A stretch of 64,000 nucleotides of DNA, from contig JAQCEJ010000004.1 in assembly GCA_027618475.1 (NCBI GenBank), positions 42,171 through 106,170 on the forward strand, given 5' to 3'. The translations under genes and the position numbers were made by a program. The notes under the pieces are model-generated. The model saw only the letters and a list, made by a program, of their open reading frames with translations. It did no database searches and was not told where the DNA came from. The DNA is from Planctomycetota bacterium (GTDB lineage Bacteria; Planctomycetota; Planctomycetia; Planctomycetales; Planctomycetaceae). Below are positions 17,054-25,693 of the stretch, piece after piece (the stretch's first letter is position 1; each line of letters starts with the position of its first letter).

Positions 17054-18307
17054 CTAATTTCCCTTAACCGCACTCAGATGCAGCACACCGCGAAACCCGA
17101 CGTCCTGCGGTCGACTCGCCGTTTCGGTCGGCCAGCGTTGCCAGAGTACCCAGTCCGGGCCGTTGCCGCGAACGACGTGATGATTCGAGGGATTCGATCG
17201 ACGTGGGCCCGACCAGTTACGCCGCACCTTCGGCACGGCCTTCGCGAGATCGCTGTAGGCATCAGCCGTGTAATGATCGAGACACCACTCGCGGACATTC
17301 CCTGCCATGTCGAAGAGTCCGTAATAACTGACATCGTGCTGAAACGATCCGACAGGATCGATCTGTGAAATGTCGCGATTGCGCGTCCAGATCGCGCGGC
17401 CGGTTCCCCAGGGATGCGGAAAGCCATTCGGGCCACGGGCCGCTTTTTCCCACTCCGCCTCTGTCGGCAGATCCTTTCCCACCCAGCGCACATAACCACG
17501 CGCTTCGCCCCAGTTGAGTCCGCGAATCGGGTCGTCCCCTTTGCCGCTGATGTTATAGGGCTGAGGCGTCGGACCACTCTTTGTACCGCGGATATCATTG
17601 ATATAACTCTGAAACTGGGCAACGGTCACTTCGTAAATGTCGATGTAATACGAATCGAGATCGACGATGTTTTCGGGTTGTGCGTCAGACGGCCCCCGAT
17701 CGTCACCGAGTTGAAACGTTCCTTCCGAGACGAGGGCCATCAGGCTCTGATCTTTCTCGCACCAGATGCGATGGTACTCCCCTTTAGAATTCACACCAAA
17801 TTTCGGCAGGGGAACAAACCCATCGGGAAGCTTTACCGTGCCCCGTCCGTTCGTTGAGGATACGTCCCCTTCGCTTTCGACAACAAACGACGAGGCGCCT
17901 TGTCGATCGAGCGGAACGGCGGTGACCAGCGCCAAGTCTTCCGGAGCATAGTCGGGTGCCTCACCGGCTACCAGATAATTGGGAAGATCGTTGGAAACGC
18001 GAAAAAAATCATTGCGATCGGTCGTAGCGTTGATGAAATCTTCCCGGGCTTTAGCTTCGCTGGCCTTTCGATTTTGTTCCGCCTGTTGCGGGCTGATTCC
18101 CGATGAAAAACCCGTTACCGGCGCCGCGTGATTCGCAATGGCGATTGGCTGAGGCGGCGGAACGTTTGATGCCGGAGCCTGAGGCGACTCGGCGTCACTC
18201 CCGCATCCGGCAACGGCGGAGGCAACGACCAACACCACTGCGGTGTACGACCGCCATCTGACGGACAAGACGTCAATATTTCGTCGGGATGAACTTCTCA
18301 TGGTCAT
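17054..18307 (-). CDS. SUMF1/FGE-fold lipoprotein
   Basis: A 417-aa protein with a lipoprotein signal ending in the lipobox VAGC (C35). A Pro/Ala-rich linker follows, then the formylglycine-generating-enzyme sulfatase fold from about residue 210. Typical pieces are GTFQLGDDRGPSDAQPENIVDLDSYYIDIYEVTVAQFQSYI, LPTEAEWEKAARG and DMAGNVREWCLDHY. At the C-terminus, where active FGE has an RGGSW segment and a catalytic Cys pair, this protein reads HVVRGNGPDWVLWQ ... SRPQDVGFRGVL without cysteines. Formylglycine synthesis is therefore unlikely, and a binding role is more probable. Confidence 0.85.
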   Translation of the reverse strand: MTMRSSSRRNIDVLSVRWRSYTAVVLVVASAVAGCGSDAESPQAPASNVPPPQPIAIANHAAPVTGFSSGISPQQAEQNRKASEAKAREDFINATTDRNDFFRVSNDLPNYLVAGEAPDYAPEDLALVTAVPLDRQGASSFVVESEGDVSSTNGRGTVKLPDGFVPLPKFGVNSKGEYHRIWCEKDQSLMALVSEGTFQLGDDRGPSDAQPENIVDLDSYYIDIYEVTVAQFQSYINDIRGTKSGPTPQPYNISGKGDDPIRGLNWGEARGYVRWVGKDLPTEAEWEKAARGPNGFPHPWGTGRAIWTRNRDISQIDPVGSFQHDVSYYGLFDMAGNVREWCLDHYTADAYSDLAKAVPKVRRNWSGPRRSNPSNHHVVRGNGPDWVLWQRWPTETASRPQDVGFRGVLHLSAVKGN

Positions 18308-18434
18308 GCATACGATTTTCAGAGGGGTGAATCAGGTCGGAGTAGAAAAACTCAACGCCTCACATCTATTGTCGAATACAGTCCCGCGTCTGACAAGCCT
18401 GATCCCGCCGTGTCTCGAGAAAAGATGAATTCGA

Positions 18435-19772
18435 TCAGACAACCGAATCGATCAACTCCGTCAGTTTCTCGGCGAATCCGGGCCTGTTTCGCAATTCCTT
18501 TGCCGCATCGGGTGCGGCATAAATGCGAACGCGTTTGACCGAATCGTCGAACTGGGTACTCGCTAACGCCGCAATCACCGGAGACGCCTGGTAGAGCGAT
18601 CGATAGATTCCCTCTTTGGGATAATAGATATCGATTTGAATCTCCACTTCTTTTTGCTGCGGTGGCGCATCGATAATCAGATCGGTCGGCACGATGTTCG
18701 TGTTCCATTCGCCGTTAATCGCATGGGCCAGGCGGACGGAGACATCGACGAGTTGTCTATATGGCTTTTGTGCCAGAGAATGATACAACTCGGTCGCATC
18801 GTGACTGCTGTACTCCGCCAGCCGTTTGTACAACATGCGGCGTGGTCCGAAGATTCCTGCGAGCAGCGGCTCGACCGACGTCCCGGCAGCCTGTGTTCGC
18901 AACGCCGCAATCGTATCGGCTTCGGTGAGTTGAAAGAAATCGCGGCAATTGAACTGCTGATGCAATTCGTAAAACGCGCGGGCGAACATGCTGGTCGCCG
19001 ATCGAACGGCATGATGCCAATACACTTCGCTGAACATCACATACCGCGCGAACACCATCAACTCGGCGGCGGTTTTCCCCTTATATCCAATCGCAAGACC
19101 GTCGCCGGTCTGATTGACTATCAACGATTGAATCAAGCGGTTCTTGTCGAAATTGTTACCGTACGGCACACCGGCATGCAGACTGTCGCGACCGAGATAA
19201 TCGAGTTTATCGATATCGATCGGTCCCGAGAGAATCGACCGCAATAAATGCAATTGCGGAGCATCGGTCTTGGGGACAAGCAGATCGAGCACTTCGTCGG
19301 GTGTGACCTTCCATCGCTCGATCAACACCTGTGCGAGTTCCCGTTGAGGAGAAAGAAACTCCGACGCGAATTCTTCGTGCGGCGGAAGTCCGTCGAGATT
19401 CATATCTTCGATCGGATGACAAAACGGCCAATGACCAAGATCGTGCAGTAACGCGGCGCAGATCAAGACCTCAGCATGATGTGGATCGACAAGCTGGCAA
19501 AACGTCGCATCGCGGCTTAAGTGCCACAAATAGCGAAGTGCATTGTGATAGACGCCGAGTGCGTGTTCGAATCGTGTGTGCGTCGCACCAGGATAAACCT
19601 TCGAGACGAGCCCGAGTTGTGAGATGTGCTGCAACCGCTGAAACTCCGCCGTATCGACCAGAGCCCGCACGCGGGGAGGGAAGGGGACATCCTGCTGATA
19701 CGGAATGCGCACCAGCTCGCCGCCACTTTCGAGCTGGGCCAATTCCGGAATGTCGCGTAACGCATTCGTCAC
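18435..19772 (-). CDS. HD-domain protein of the dGTPase/SAMHD1-like family
   Basis: A 445-aa protein with the HD hydrolase signature spread as in dNTP triphosphohydrolases: TRFEHALGVYHNA (H70), AALLHDLGHWPFCHPIE (H110-D111) and SGPIDIDKLDYLGRDSLHAG near residue 195, which supplies the last metal ligand. Relatives split dNTPs to nucleoside and triphosphate or act on related nucleotides. Its start overlaps the stop of the nucleoside 2-deoxyribosyltransferase-like gene by 4 bp (ATGA type), so both are translated from one message. The pairing points to deoxynucleotide turnover or pool hygiene; the exact substrate is not readable. Confidence 0.88.
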   Translation of the reverse strand: MTNALRDIPELAQLESGGELVRIPYQQDVPFPPRVRALVDTAEFQRLQHISQLGLVSKVYPGATHTRFEHALGVYHNALRYLWHLSRDATFCQLVDPHHAEVLICAALLHDLGHWPFCHPIEDMNLDGLPPHEEFASEFLSPQRELAQVLIERWKVTPDEVLDLLVPKTDAPQLHLLRSILSGPIDIDKLDYLGRDSLHAGVPYGNNFDKNRLIQSLIVNQTGDGLAIGYKGKTAAELMVFARYVMFSEVYWHHAVRSATSMFARAFYELHQQFNCRDFFQLTEADTIAALRTQAAGTSVEPLLAGIFGPRRMLYKRLAEYSSHDATELYHSLAQKPYRQLVDVSVRLAHAINGEWNTNIVPTDLIIDAPPQQKEVEIQIDIYYPKEGIYRSLYQASPVIAALASTQFDDSVKRVRIYAAPDAAKELRNRPGFAEKLTELIDSVV

Positions 19773-20467
19773 CGCTGCTCCTCCGGTTTTGCGACCGCAA
19801 CCGCCGGATTCGCGAAATGCGCCGACGGAACGGACTGTTGACGGGGTGCGAACAATTTCTCGACGACATCGGCAATCGTTTTGTTGTCACCCGTCGCGCC
19901 AACCGCCTGCAACGTCTCCCATAACTCCCCTCCAAGCTGCACCGTGTGCTGCATCTGCGGAGGGATATTTGGAGTAAAGTCCACCGTTGTCCGACGGGTC
20001 ATTTGCTCGGCGAGTTTTTCGGGAATAGCTACGATCGTATCGACCGTTTTGAAGTCGACCATACCGACCAGAAGCGGATTGATACGACTTGCGATCAAGC
20101 TGCGGGCATCGTCGCAAAAGGCGATCAGCGCTTTACCCAACGTCCACGCCATCGCCGCCTCGGCAACCGCTCCTTCATCGGGAACGCGACCGTTCAAGTT
20201 CCAAACCATGGCGTCACAGGTGATCGCGAGTTGATAGACATCCAGCGCAAAAATCGACGCGTGCAGAAATTGCCCTGCCGTCGGGCGGTCCCAACCCCGG
20301 GCGGCAAGTTCATCGAGAATCAGCCGAAATTCCATTCCGTCGCGATGCGGCAAATAGACGGCGAAACCATTCTGCACCAATGTATCGGCGATGGCCGTCA
20401 TCTCTTGCCGTTCGGCTGAGTTGAACAACGGCCCACCGCAATAAATTGTCCCACGAACACGGGGCAT
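19769..20467 (-). CDS. Nucleoside 2-deoxyribosyltransferase-like protein
   Basis: A 232-aa protein. GTIYCGGPLFNSAERQEM at residues 6-23 and CDAMVWNLNGRVPDEGAVAEAAMAWTLGKALIAF at about 111-144 match the nucleoside 2-deoxyribosyltransferase fold. The Asp and Glu of those segments are the usual substrate-binding and nucleophilic residues. The C-terminal 85 residues are extra. The ATG at 20467 follows AAGGATTCTTG, a good ribosome site; the longer start at 20509 adds no conserved sequence. It is upstream of and coupled to the HD-domain gene. It could cleave or exchange bases on (deoxy)nucleosides made by its partner. Confidence 0.8.
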   Translation of the reverse strand: MPRVRGTIYCGGPLFNSAERQEMTAIADTLVQNGFAVYLPHRDGMEFRLILDELAARGWDRPTAGQFLHASIFALDVYQLAITCDAMVWNLNGRVPDEGAVAEAAMAWTLGKALIAFCDDARSLIASRINPLLVGMVDFKTVDTIVAIPEKLAEQMTRRTTVDFTPNIPPQMQHTVQLGGELWETLQAVGATGDNKTIADVVEKLFAPRQQSVPSAHFANPAVAVAKPEEQR

Positions 20468-20991
20468 CAAGAATCCTTTTTCTCGACCAAATCGATCGGC
20501 AGGCGACACAATAAGATATGTCGAATTGTAGCAAATGATGAGCGATCGAAGCTACGAATGGACGATCACCGGCCATCTGCGCGTAAAGACGCAGAAGAGG
20601 GGCTTTCCGACTTTGGTCGTGCGACCTAAGATAAGAAAGTAAAGAACGGCAACATTGACATCGAAAACCACCGTTTCACGATTCTCAACACAGGATGTGT
20701 GAAAATGTCAACTCCCATACGGATCTCGGTTTAATGTCTCTTGACGCAATAGCCGTACATCGGTTATCCCACCCTTTGAAACACTATCACAACCGGCAGT
20801 GAGCGTCGAAAGTCTGTCTTCAGATACGGAAAAACGCCGCTGCCAAGCAGTAATGTTCACGACAAGCAGTTTCATAACCCTCCGGACGGCGGATCATTCC
20901 GGGCAATTTGGACGAGTATTCCGTCGCCAAACGGGTTATGAAACCAGTTCTATGTGCATCCAGGATTTCCCCGCTCGGGAGAGGTAAATTC
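20468..20991. other. Intergenic region upstream of the clpP genes
   Basis: No gene is seen in these 524 bases. It holds one copy of the 76-bp dispersed palindromic repeat (20869-20944, listed separately) only 47 bp before the first clpP start. No convincing -35/-10 pair was found; a TTGACG at 20741-20746 has no matching -10. Confidence 0.4.
20869..20944 (+). repeat. 76-bp dispersed palindromic repeat, copy A
   Basis: Bounded by perfect 12-base inverted arms GTTTCATAACCC (20869-20880) and GGGTTATGAAAC (20933-20944). The interior is imperfectly self-complementary, so the RNA or single strand would fold into one long hairpin. The same 76-bp element recurs at 42977-43052 (same orientation) and 55621-55696 (opposite orientation). 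Shared interior segments include ATTTGGACG, TATTC and GTCGCCAA; similarity continues a few bases past the right arm (CAGTTCTA). Confidence 0.8.
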
Positions 20992-21627
20992 ATGTTTGAA
21001 ACGTCATTTATGTCGGGTATGACCCCGGTCAGTCAGCGACGCGATTACGCACGACAGCGACAAATGGGGATCGGCGACCTGTTGCTCGAAAATCGTATCG
21101 TCTTTCTCGACGGTGTGATTACCGACGGCTCGGCGAATATGATTGTCATGAAACTGCTGTATTTGCAGTCCGAAAATCGACATCAGGACATTCATCTGTA
21201 CGTGAACTCTCCCGGTGGATCGGTCACGGCGACCATGGCGATTTACGATACGATGCAGTTCCTCGACTGCAAAGTGGCGACTTACTGTGTCGGCCTCGCC
21301 GCCAGCGGCGGAGCGATTCTGGTCGCCGGAGGAACGAAAGGAAAACGATACATCCTGCCACACGCCAAGATGATGATCCACCAGCCGTACGGCGAAGTCG
21401 GCGGTCAGGTTTCGGACATCGAAATTCAGGCCCGTGACATTCTCGACACCCGAGAATCGCTCAATGAAATTCTCGCCAAACATACCGGCCAGCCCATCGA
21501 AGTCATCGCAAAAGATACAGAACGTGACCGCTATTTAACGGCACCGCAGTCGAAAGAATACGGCCTCGTCGACGAAGTGCTGATCAAGTCGAAACCCGAA
21601 GAAAACGTCGGCACATCGACGACCTGA
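20992..21627 (+). CDS. clpP: ClpP-family serine protease subunit (first of a tandem pair, atypical active-site segment)
   Basis: A 211-aa ClpP-fold protein. The catalytic triad is complete: S105 (GLAASGGAILVAGG), H130 (MMIHQP) and D179 (ERDRYLTA). The highly conserved Ser-Met-Gly around the nucleophile is Ser-Gly-Gly here. INSPGGS is VNSPGGS. The Tyr/Phe residues of the N-terminal axial loop are replaced by a longer Arg-rich stretch. The ATG at 20992 is chosen because GGGAGAGG (20977-20984) sits seven bases upstream. A second clpP follows 160 bp downstream, suggesting a mixed ClpP1P2-type barrel. No clpX or tig gene is present. Confidence 0.9.
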   Translation: MFETSFMSGMTPVSQRRDYARQRQMGIGDLLLENRIVFLDGVITDGSANMIVMKLLYLQSENRHQDIHLYVNSPGGSVTATMAIYDTMQFLDCKVATYCVGLAASGGAILVAGGTKGKRYILPHAKMMIHQPYGEVGGQVSDIEIQARDILDTRESLNEILAKHTGQPIEVIAKDTERDRYLTAPQSKEYGLVDEVLIKSKPEENVGTSTT

Positions 21628-21787
21628 CTGTTGAATTCCGACTCAGAATCCTGCGATCAAAGCACCATGTCGCGACGTTCGCAGATCGACACGACAGAGA
21701 GACAGGCGGTTTGAATTCGACATCGGATATTGTCATTCGTCACTGGCGCCGGCTTATTGGAACCACTCGAAAGAATTGAACACACCT

Positions 21788-22408
21788 ATGACAGTCCTCG
21801 TTCCCTATGTTATCGAAAAAAACGGCCGCGATGAGCGGGCCATGGATATTTACAGCCGATTGCTCAAGGATCGCATCATTCTGATGGGGAGCCAGGTGAA
21901 TGATGACGTTGCCAACAGCATTGTGGCTCAACTGCTGTTTTTGCAGTTCGACGATCCTGAATCTGATATCCATTTGTATATAAACTCCCCCGGCGGATCG
22001 GTCACAGCGGGAATGGCAATTTACGACACCATGCAGTATCTCACCTGCGATGTCGCCACTTACTGCATCGGACAGGCTTCGAGTATGGGAGCCTTGCTCT
22101 TGACCGCCGGCGCAGCGGGAAAACGAAATGCCCTGCCGAACGCCCGCATCATGATTCACCAGCCACTCGCGGGGATGCAGGGGACAGCGGTCGAACTCGA
22201 CATTCATGCGAAAGAAGTCATTCGCATCAAGAAAAAACTCAACGAGATTTTGCTTAAGCATACGGGGCAGACGCTTACAAAAATTGAAGAAGACACCGAC
22301 CGCGATAATTTCATGTCCGCCGAAGAAGCGAAAAACTATGGGCTGATCGATAACGTTCTCGAACACCTCGCGAAGCCAAGCAAATCGTCAGATAAACCTG
22401 CCGAGTAA
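21788..22408 (+). CDS. clpP: ClpP serine protease subunit (second of a tandem pair, canonical)
   Basis: A 206-aa canonical Clp[32 protein letters not shown] is the standard N-terminus. The triad is S99 ([14 protein letters not shown]), H124 (IMIHQP) and D173 ([11 protein letters not shown]). With a Clp ATPase (ClpX or ClpA/C, not in this window) it forms the cytosolic degradation chamber. The ATG at 21788 gives the usual family start, although no strong ribosome site is visible; the TTG at 21776 is an alternative. Compared with the upstream paralogue it keeps the Ser-Met-Gly nucleophile segment. Confidence 0.95.
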   Translation: MTVLVPYVIEKNGRDERAMDIYSRLLKDRIILMGSQVNDDVANSIVAQLLFLQFDDPESDIHLYINSPGGSVTAGMAIYDTMQYLTCDVATYCIGQASSMGALLLTAGAAGKRNALPNARIMIHQPLAGMQGTAVELDIHAKEVIRIKKKLNEILLKHTGQTLTKIEEDTDRDNFMSAEEAKNYGLIDNVLEHLAKPSKSSDKPAE

Positions 22409-22487
22409 TATTCGAAGAATACACGAGGAGCAGGAAACGTCTTCCAGACGGGAAAGCCTCGTTGAATTGTCCACAGGCACGGATGCC

Positions 22488-23297
22488 ATGTTGAAGCCAC
22501 GGATTGTGCGAACGAACGAACGACTAGCAGTTCTTTGGCGAACTGTCGCGCTGGCGTTCTTGACGCTCATCCCACTTGGTTGTGGTTCCCGTCGGCAGAC
22601 CGATCTACTCGAAGCCCGGCTTCGCGACCAGGAAGACCAACTCGTCGAAATGCAAAGAGAGGTTAACGCCGCGACCGCCGAACGCGATCGACAGGAGCGC
22701 GAAAACCTTGATCTGCGAAATCGACTTGCCGAGCGCGGTGCGAACCTGCCGACTCCCGAACAAAGCGATGTTCTGTTTCGAGTCGCCGGAATCTCGATCA
22801 ACAAAATGCTCTCCGCTGGAATCGACAGCGACGATCGTCCCGGCGACGATATGCTCGCTGTGATGATTGCTCCGCACGACGAACAGGAAGACCTCGTCAA
22901 ACTCCCCGGCACGGTCGAGATCGCGGCGTACGATATGACGCTACCTGAAGATCGGCAACGTCTCGGTTCGTGGACGTTCGACGCGGCCCAGACTCGCGAG
23001 AAATGGCACAGTGGAATTGTCGGTGCCGGTTTCCTGTTTCAGGTGAAATGGGACCGTTCGCCTTCCGCCGACGAGGTTCTGGTCCATGTCCGTTATACGA
23101 CAATCGACGGCCGCCAGTTCGATAAAACCGAAACGCTACTCGTGGAACCTCCCCCCGCCGACATTCGCAGTTTCGGCGACGATGCGGGCGTGCCGGTACT
23201 TCCTACGGGGAGGCGGTCGCGCTCAAGTGACGATTCCGCCGGCCGAGTGAGGCTGCTCAATTCGTCGAGCGATGATCAGGACAATCCGTTTGAATAA
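22488..23297 (+). CDS. Putative lipoprotein with N-terminal coiled coil
   Basis: A 269-aa protein with an N-terminal signal (LAVLWRTVALAFLTLIPLGC) ending in a lipobox LGC at C32. A coiled coil follows (TDLLEARLRDQEDQLVEMQREVNAATAERDRQ and so on, about 38-78). A beta-rich domain comes next (MLAVMIAPHDEQEDLVKLPGTVEIAAYDM ... LVHVRYTTIDGRQF) and then a disordered Ser/Asp-rich tail. I do not recognise the family. The ATG at 22488 is preferred over a TTG at 22467 because it places the signal peptide close to the N-terminus. It follows the second clpP on the same strand by 79 bp. Confidence 0.7.
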   Translation: MLKPRIVRTNERLAVLWRTVALAFLTLIPLGCGSRRQTDLLEARLRDQEDQLVEMQREVNAATAERDRQERENLDLRNRLAERGANLPTPEQSDVLFRVAGISINKMLSAGIDSDDRPGDDMLAVMIAPHDEQEDLVKLPGTVEIAAYDMTLPEDRQRLGSWTFDAAQTREKWHSGIVGAGFLFQVKWDRSPSADEVLVHVRYTTIDGRQFDKTETLLVEPPPADIRSFGDDAGVPVLPTGRRSRSSDDSAGRVRLLNSSSDDQDNPFE

Positions 23298-23319
23298 CGC
23301 TTGATGGCATTCGTGATGA

Positions 23320-23628
23320 TCAGCGCATCAAGCGGGCTTTTTCCATCGCGGCTTCGGCTTCGGGGATCTTGCCGCAGCGCTGATAGATCACCGAAAGCTG
23401 TGTGAACGAGAACGGGTCGTTCGGTTCAAGTTCGGCGACTTTAAGAGCATGCTGAATCGCTTCGTCGGGCTTGCCGATTTTCTGCAGATGCACGCCAAGT
23501 GCCGAATGGGCGAGCACGTGGTTTGGGTCGATCGTCAGTATTTCTTCGAGCTTATTCACGCAACCTTCGAGGTTGTCGTCGAACTTGAGTTGCATCGCTT
23601 CGTTATACATCTGGTCGGTCTGGTTCAT
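23320..23628 (-). CDS. Small tetratricopeptide-repeat protein
   Basis: A 102-aa soluble protein built of about two and a half TPR units (YNEAMQLKFDDNLEGCVNKLEEILTIDPNHVLAHSALGVHLQKIGKPDEAIQHALKVAELEPNDPFSFTQLSVIYQRCGKIPEAEAAMEKARL, residues 6-98). Such proteins mediate protein contacts. The second of two adjacent ATGs (23628) is chosen because GGAGG (23634-23638) is then five bases away. It is divergent from the glycosyltransferase gene, with 122 bp between them for both promoters. Confidence 0.85.
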   Translation of the reverse strand: MNQTDQMYNEAMQLKFDDNLEGCVNKLEEILTIDPNHVLAHSALGVHLQKIGKPDEAIQHALKVAELEPNDPFSFTQLSVIYQRCGKIPEAEAAMEKARLMR

Positions 23629-23750
23629 CATTTCCTCCGTCGGGCGATTAAAACGCGTCAGGCGTTTTGGCATTTCGAGCCGTGTTGTGCATCGGTATCA
23701 TAGTCGAGACCCAACCTCGTTCCAATCCTCCGACGGGAATTCGACCGCCG

Positions 23751-25580
23751 ATGACGACTACAACGGAGCCCATCCTCACGTCGAAACCTACGCGCCGCGA
23801 ATGGATTTTTATTGTCGTCCTGACGCTTGTCGCTTTCGCGCTGCGCGGCGGCGGGCTCTCGCGCGTTTCTGTCGAACATTTCGACGAAGCGATTTACGCT
23901 TCGAATCTGTTGTTCGGCGAGTCGGAAGGTTACGGATATCCGCAGCGAGAATTCTTCGCACCGCCGCTGTTTCCCTTTCTCGTCGAATTGACGATGATCA
24001 TCGCCGGTGTTAGCGGGCAGTCGGCGATGTATGCCAACGTGCTATTCGGGACTCTGACGATCCCGCTCTTGTGGTTCGTCGGACGGACCTGGTTCGGACC
24101 GGTCTGCGGCTGTGTCGCGGCGTTCATCGCCTGCGGATACGACTTCCACATTTTCTACAGTCGGACCGCATTCACCGACATCTCGCTCTGCTTCTGGTGG
24201 CTGCTCGCGGTGTGGGCCTACGAACGAAGTTTTACGTTTCGATCGTGGAAGTACGCGCTCGCCGCCGGCCTGTTTTCGGGACTGGCATGGGCTACTAAGT
24301 ACAACGGTTGGATCACCTGGCTGATCGCCCTCACCGGCGGACTCGGTTACGTTCTTTTCTCGATCAAAGACGAACCGCTCGCCCGACGGCTCAAACTCTG
24401 GGTCATGGTCTGCAGCGTGAGTGCGGTGACGATGCTCGCCTGCTGGTATCCGGTCTGGACTGATCTTCAAAATGTCGGTGGTTACTCAGCTGTGGCTGTG
24501 AATCATCAAGGGTACTTTGTGGGAGTGGCGGGGTGGTGGGATTCGCTGTTAAGTCATGTAAAAACTCAACGAACGGAACAGGGAGTAATCTCCGTCTTCG
24601 TTTGGACATTCGTCGTCACCTGGACCGGGGCCATCTTCGTTCGTTATTTTATTCGTCGAGATGGGCGTACGCAATATGATGGATTACTGTTGTGGTTGCT
24701 ACTTTTCGGACCACTTATCGCTCTATTGTATCTCGGTGGGTCGATAGGCTTCGCGACGGCTGCGGTGGGATATTCGGTAATAACTTTGATTAACGAATTG
24801 TGGGATGAAATTCGACTGTTTCGAACTGGAAAAAATTCATTTGATCATACCTCACCCAAGTTATCGATTGCTGCAACATGGCTGCTGGGTTCATGGTTAT
24901 TGGGATTGCTGGTCACCACCCCCTTCTATCAACCCTATGCGAGGCTTTCCCTCCCACTTATCACAGCCGGATTATTGGGATTGAGCTCCCTGTTTGCCGG
25001 AGTCGTCGCTATGTTGCGAGATGAATTCGAACGTCGCTTGTGTCGACGATTGGCAATTTACGACTGGCGAATGATAGGCACGCCGATCGTGCTGAGCCTG
25101 ACCATTGCCATCGTATCTGGTGCTGGAGCTGCGACGAATGTTCGACCTTTCCCCGCTTGGCAATCGCGTCTGGGATTGGAAATTGCCTCGAACGAGATCG
25201 CCGAGGCGATCCTCAACGACTCCTTTTCACGTGAAACAATCGCCGCGAAAGATCAAGCGATTGTGTACGTGTGGGGGGAACCGGCAGTGGTGTTTCATTT
25301 GCGAGCAGTGGGCTGGCCGTTGGTCGCTCCGGTGGCCAGTACGAGTTTTCTGGAACCGAATCCCGGAGCCCCCGATCTGCCGACGTATCTGGTGGTCGGT
25401 CCGCATTTTCAAAAAGACGTGTCGGACGGTGTGTATGATATCACCACCCAATTGACACTGGTCGACCGGTTCCCCTACCAACCGAGCGACCTCATCGCAT
25501 TTGACGAACAGCCGCCACAAGAGTTCGGTCAGGCGGTCTCGCATGAGGACGAGATGGTTTCGTTGTTTCGCATCAAATGA
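23751..25580 (+). CDS. GT39/PMT_2-like membrane glycosyltransferase
   Basis: A 609-aa protein with about ten or more transmembrane helices. HFDEAIYASNLLFG near residues 42-55 carries the acidic Asp-Glu of the first periplasmic loop used by GT-C enzymes (ArnT, PMT), and SRTAFTDISLCFWWLLAVWAYE is typical of PMT_2. Such enzymes use lipid-linked sugars to modify lipids or proteins at the outer face of the inner membrane. A later segment (AVNHQGYFVGVAGWWDSLLSHV) is also seen in this planctomycete group. The acceptor is unknown. A parS-like sequence is embedded in the gene at 25223-25238. Confidence 0.85.
   Translation: MTTTTEPILTSKPTRREWIFIVVLTLVAFALRGGGLSRVSVEHFDEAIYASNLLFGESEGYGYPQREFFAPPLFPFLVELTMIIAGVSGQSAMYANVLFGTLTIPLLWFVGRTWFGPVCGCVAAFIACGYDFHIFYSRTAFTDISLCFWWLLAVWAYERSFTFRSWKYALAAGLFSGLAWATKYNGWITWLIALTGGLGYVLFSIKDEPLARRLKLWVMVCSVSAVTMLACWYPVWTDLQNVGGYSAVAVNHQGYFVGVAGWWDSLLSHVKTQRTEQGVISVFVWTFVVTWTGAIFVRYFIRRDGRTQYDGLLLWLLLFGPLIALLYLGGSIGFATAAVGYSVITLINELWDEIRLFRTGKNSFDHTSPKLSIAATWLLGSWLLGLLVTTPFYQPYARLSLPLITAGLLGLSSLFAGVVAMLRDEFERRLCRRLAIYDWRMIGTPIVLSLTIAIVSGAGAATNVRPFPAWQSRLGLEIASNEIAEAILNDSFSRETIAAKDQAIVYVWGEPAVVFHLRAVGWPLVAPVASTSFLEPNPGAPDLPTYLVVGPHFQKDVSDGVYDITTQLTLVDRFPYQPSDLIAFDEQPPQEFGQAVSHEDEMVSLFRIK
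25223..25238. promoter_or_regulatory. parS: parS-like site inside the glycosyltransferase gene
   Basis: CTTTTCACGTGAAACA shares 14 of 16 bases with the parS consensus TGTTTCACGTGAAACA, including the central TTTCACGTGAAAC. It is about 400 bp upstream of two better sites. Confidence 0.6.
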
Positions 25581-25588
25581 CGAACCAT

Positions 25589-25614
25589 GAGCCGGAATCT
25601 GATGCTTCCGGCTC
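25589..25614 (+). terminator. Hairpin downstream of the glycosyltransferase gene
   Basis: GAGCCGGAA (25589-25597) and TTCCGGCTC (25606-25614) form a nine-pair stem with an eight-base loop, nine bases after the stop codon. There is no T-run, so it is a weak or Rho-assisted terminator at best. Confidence 0.45.
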
Positions 25615-25630
25615 GCCAGTGAAGGGGGCC

Positions 25631-25646
25631 CGTTTCACGTGAAACG
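25631..25646. promoter_or_regulatory. parS: parS centromere-like site 1
   Basis: CGTTTCACGTGAAACG is a perfect 16-base palindrome that matches the universal bacterial parS at 14 of 16 bases, differing only at the two outermost positions. It lies 176 bp before the parB start. Confidence 0.92.
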
Positions 25647-25693
25647 GTAGACAAACGCCTAGTCGCCCCCACAAATTCTGAACATAATTATCT

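Noticed and set aside
20741..20769. TTGACG with a 17-base spacer as a clpP promoter
   Set aside because: The hexamer at the -10 position (TTATCC) has almost no match to TATAAT.
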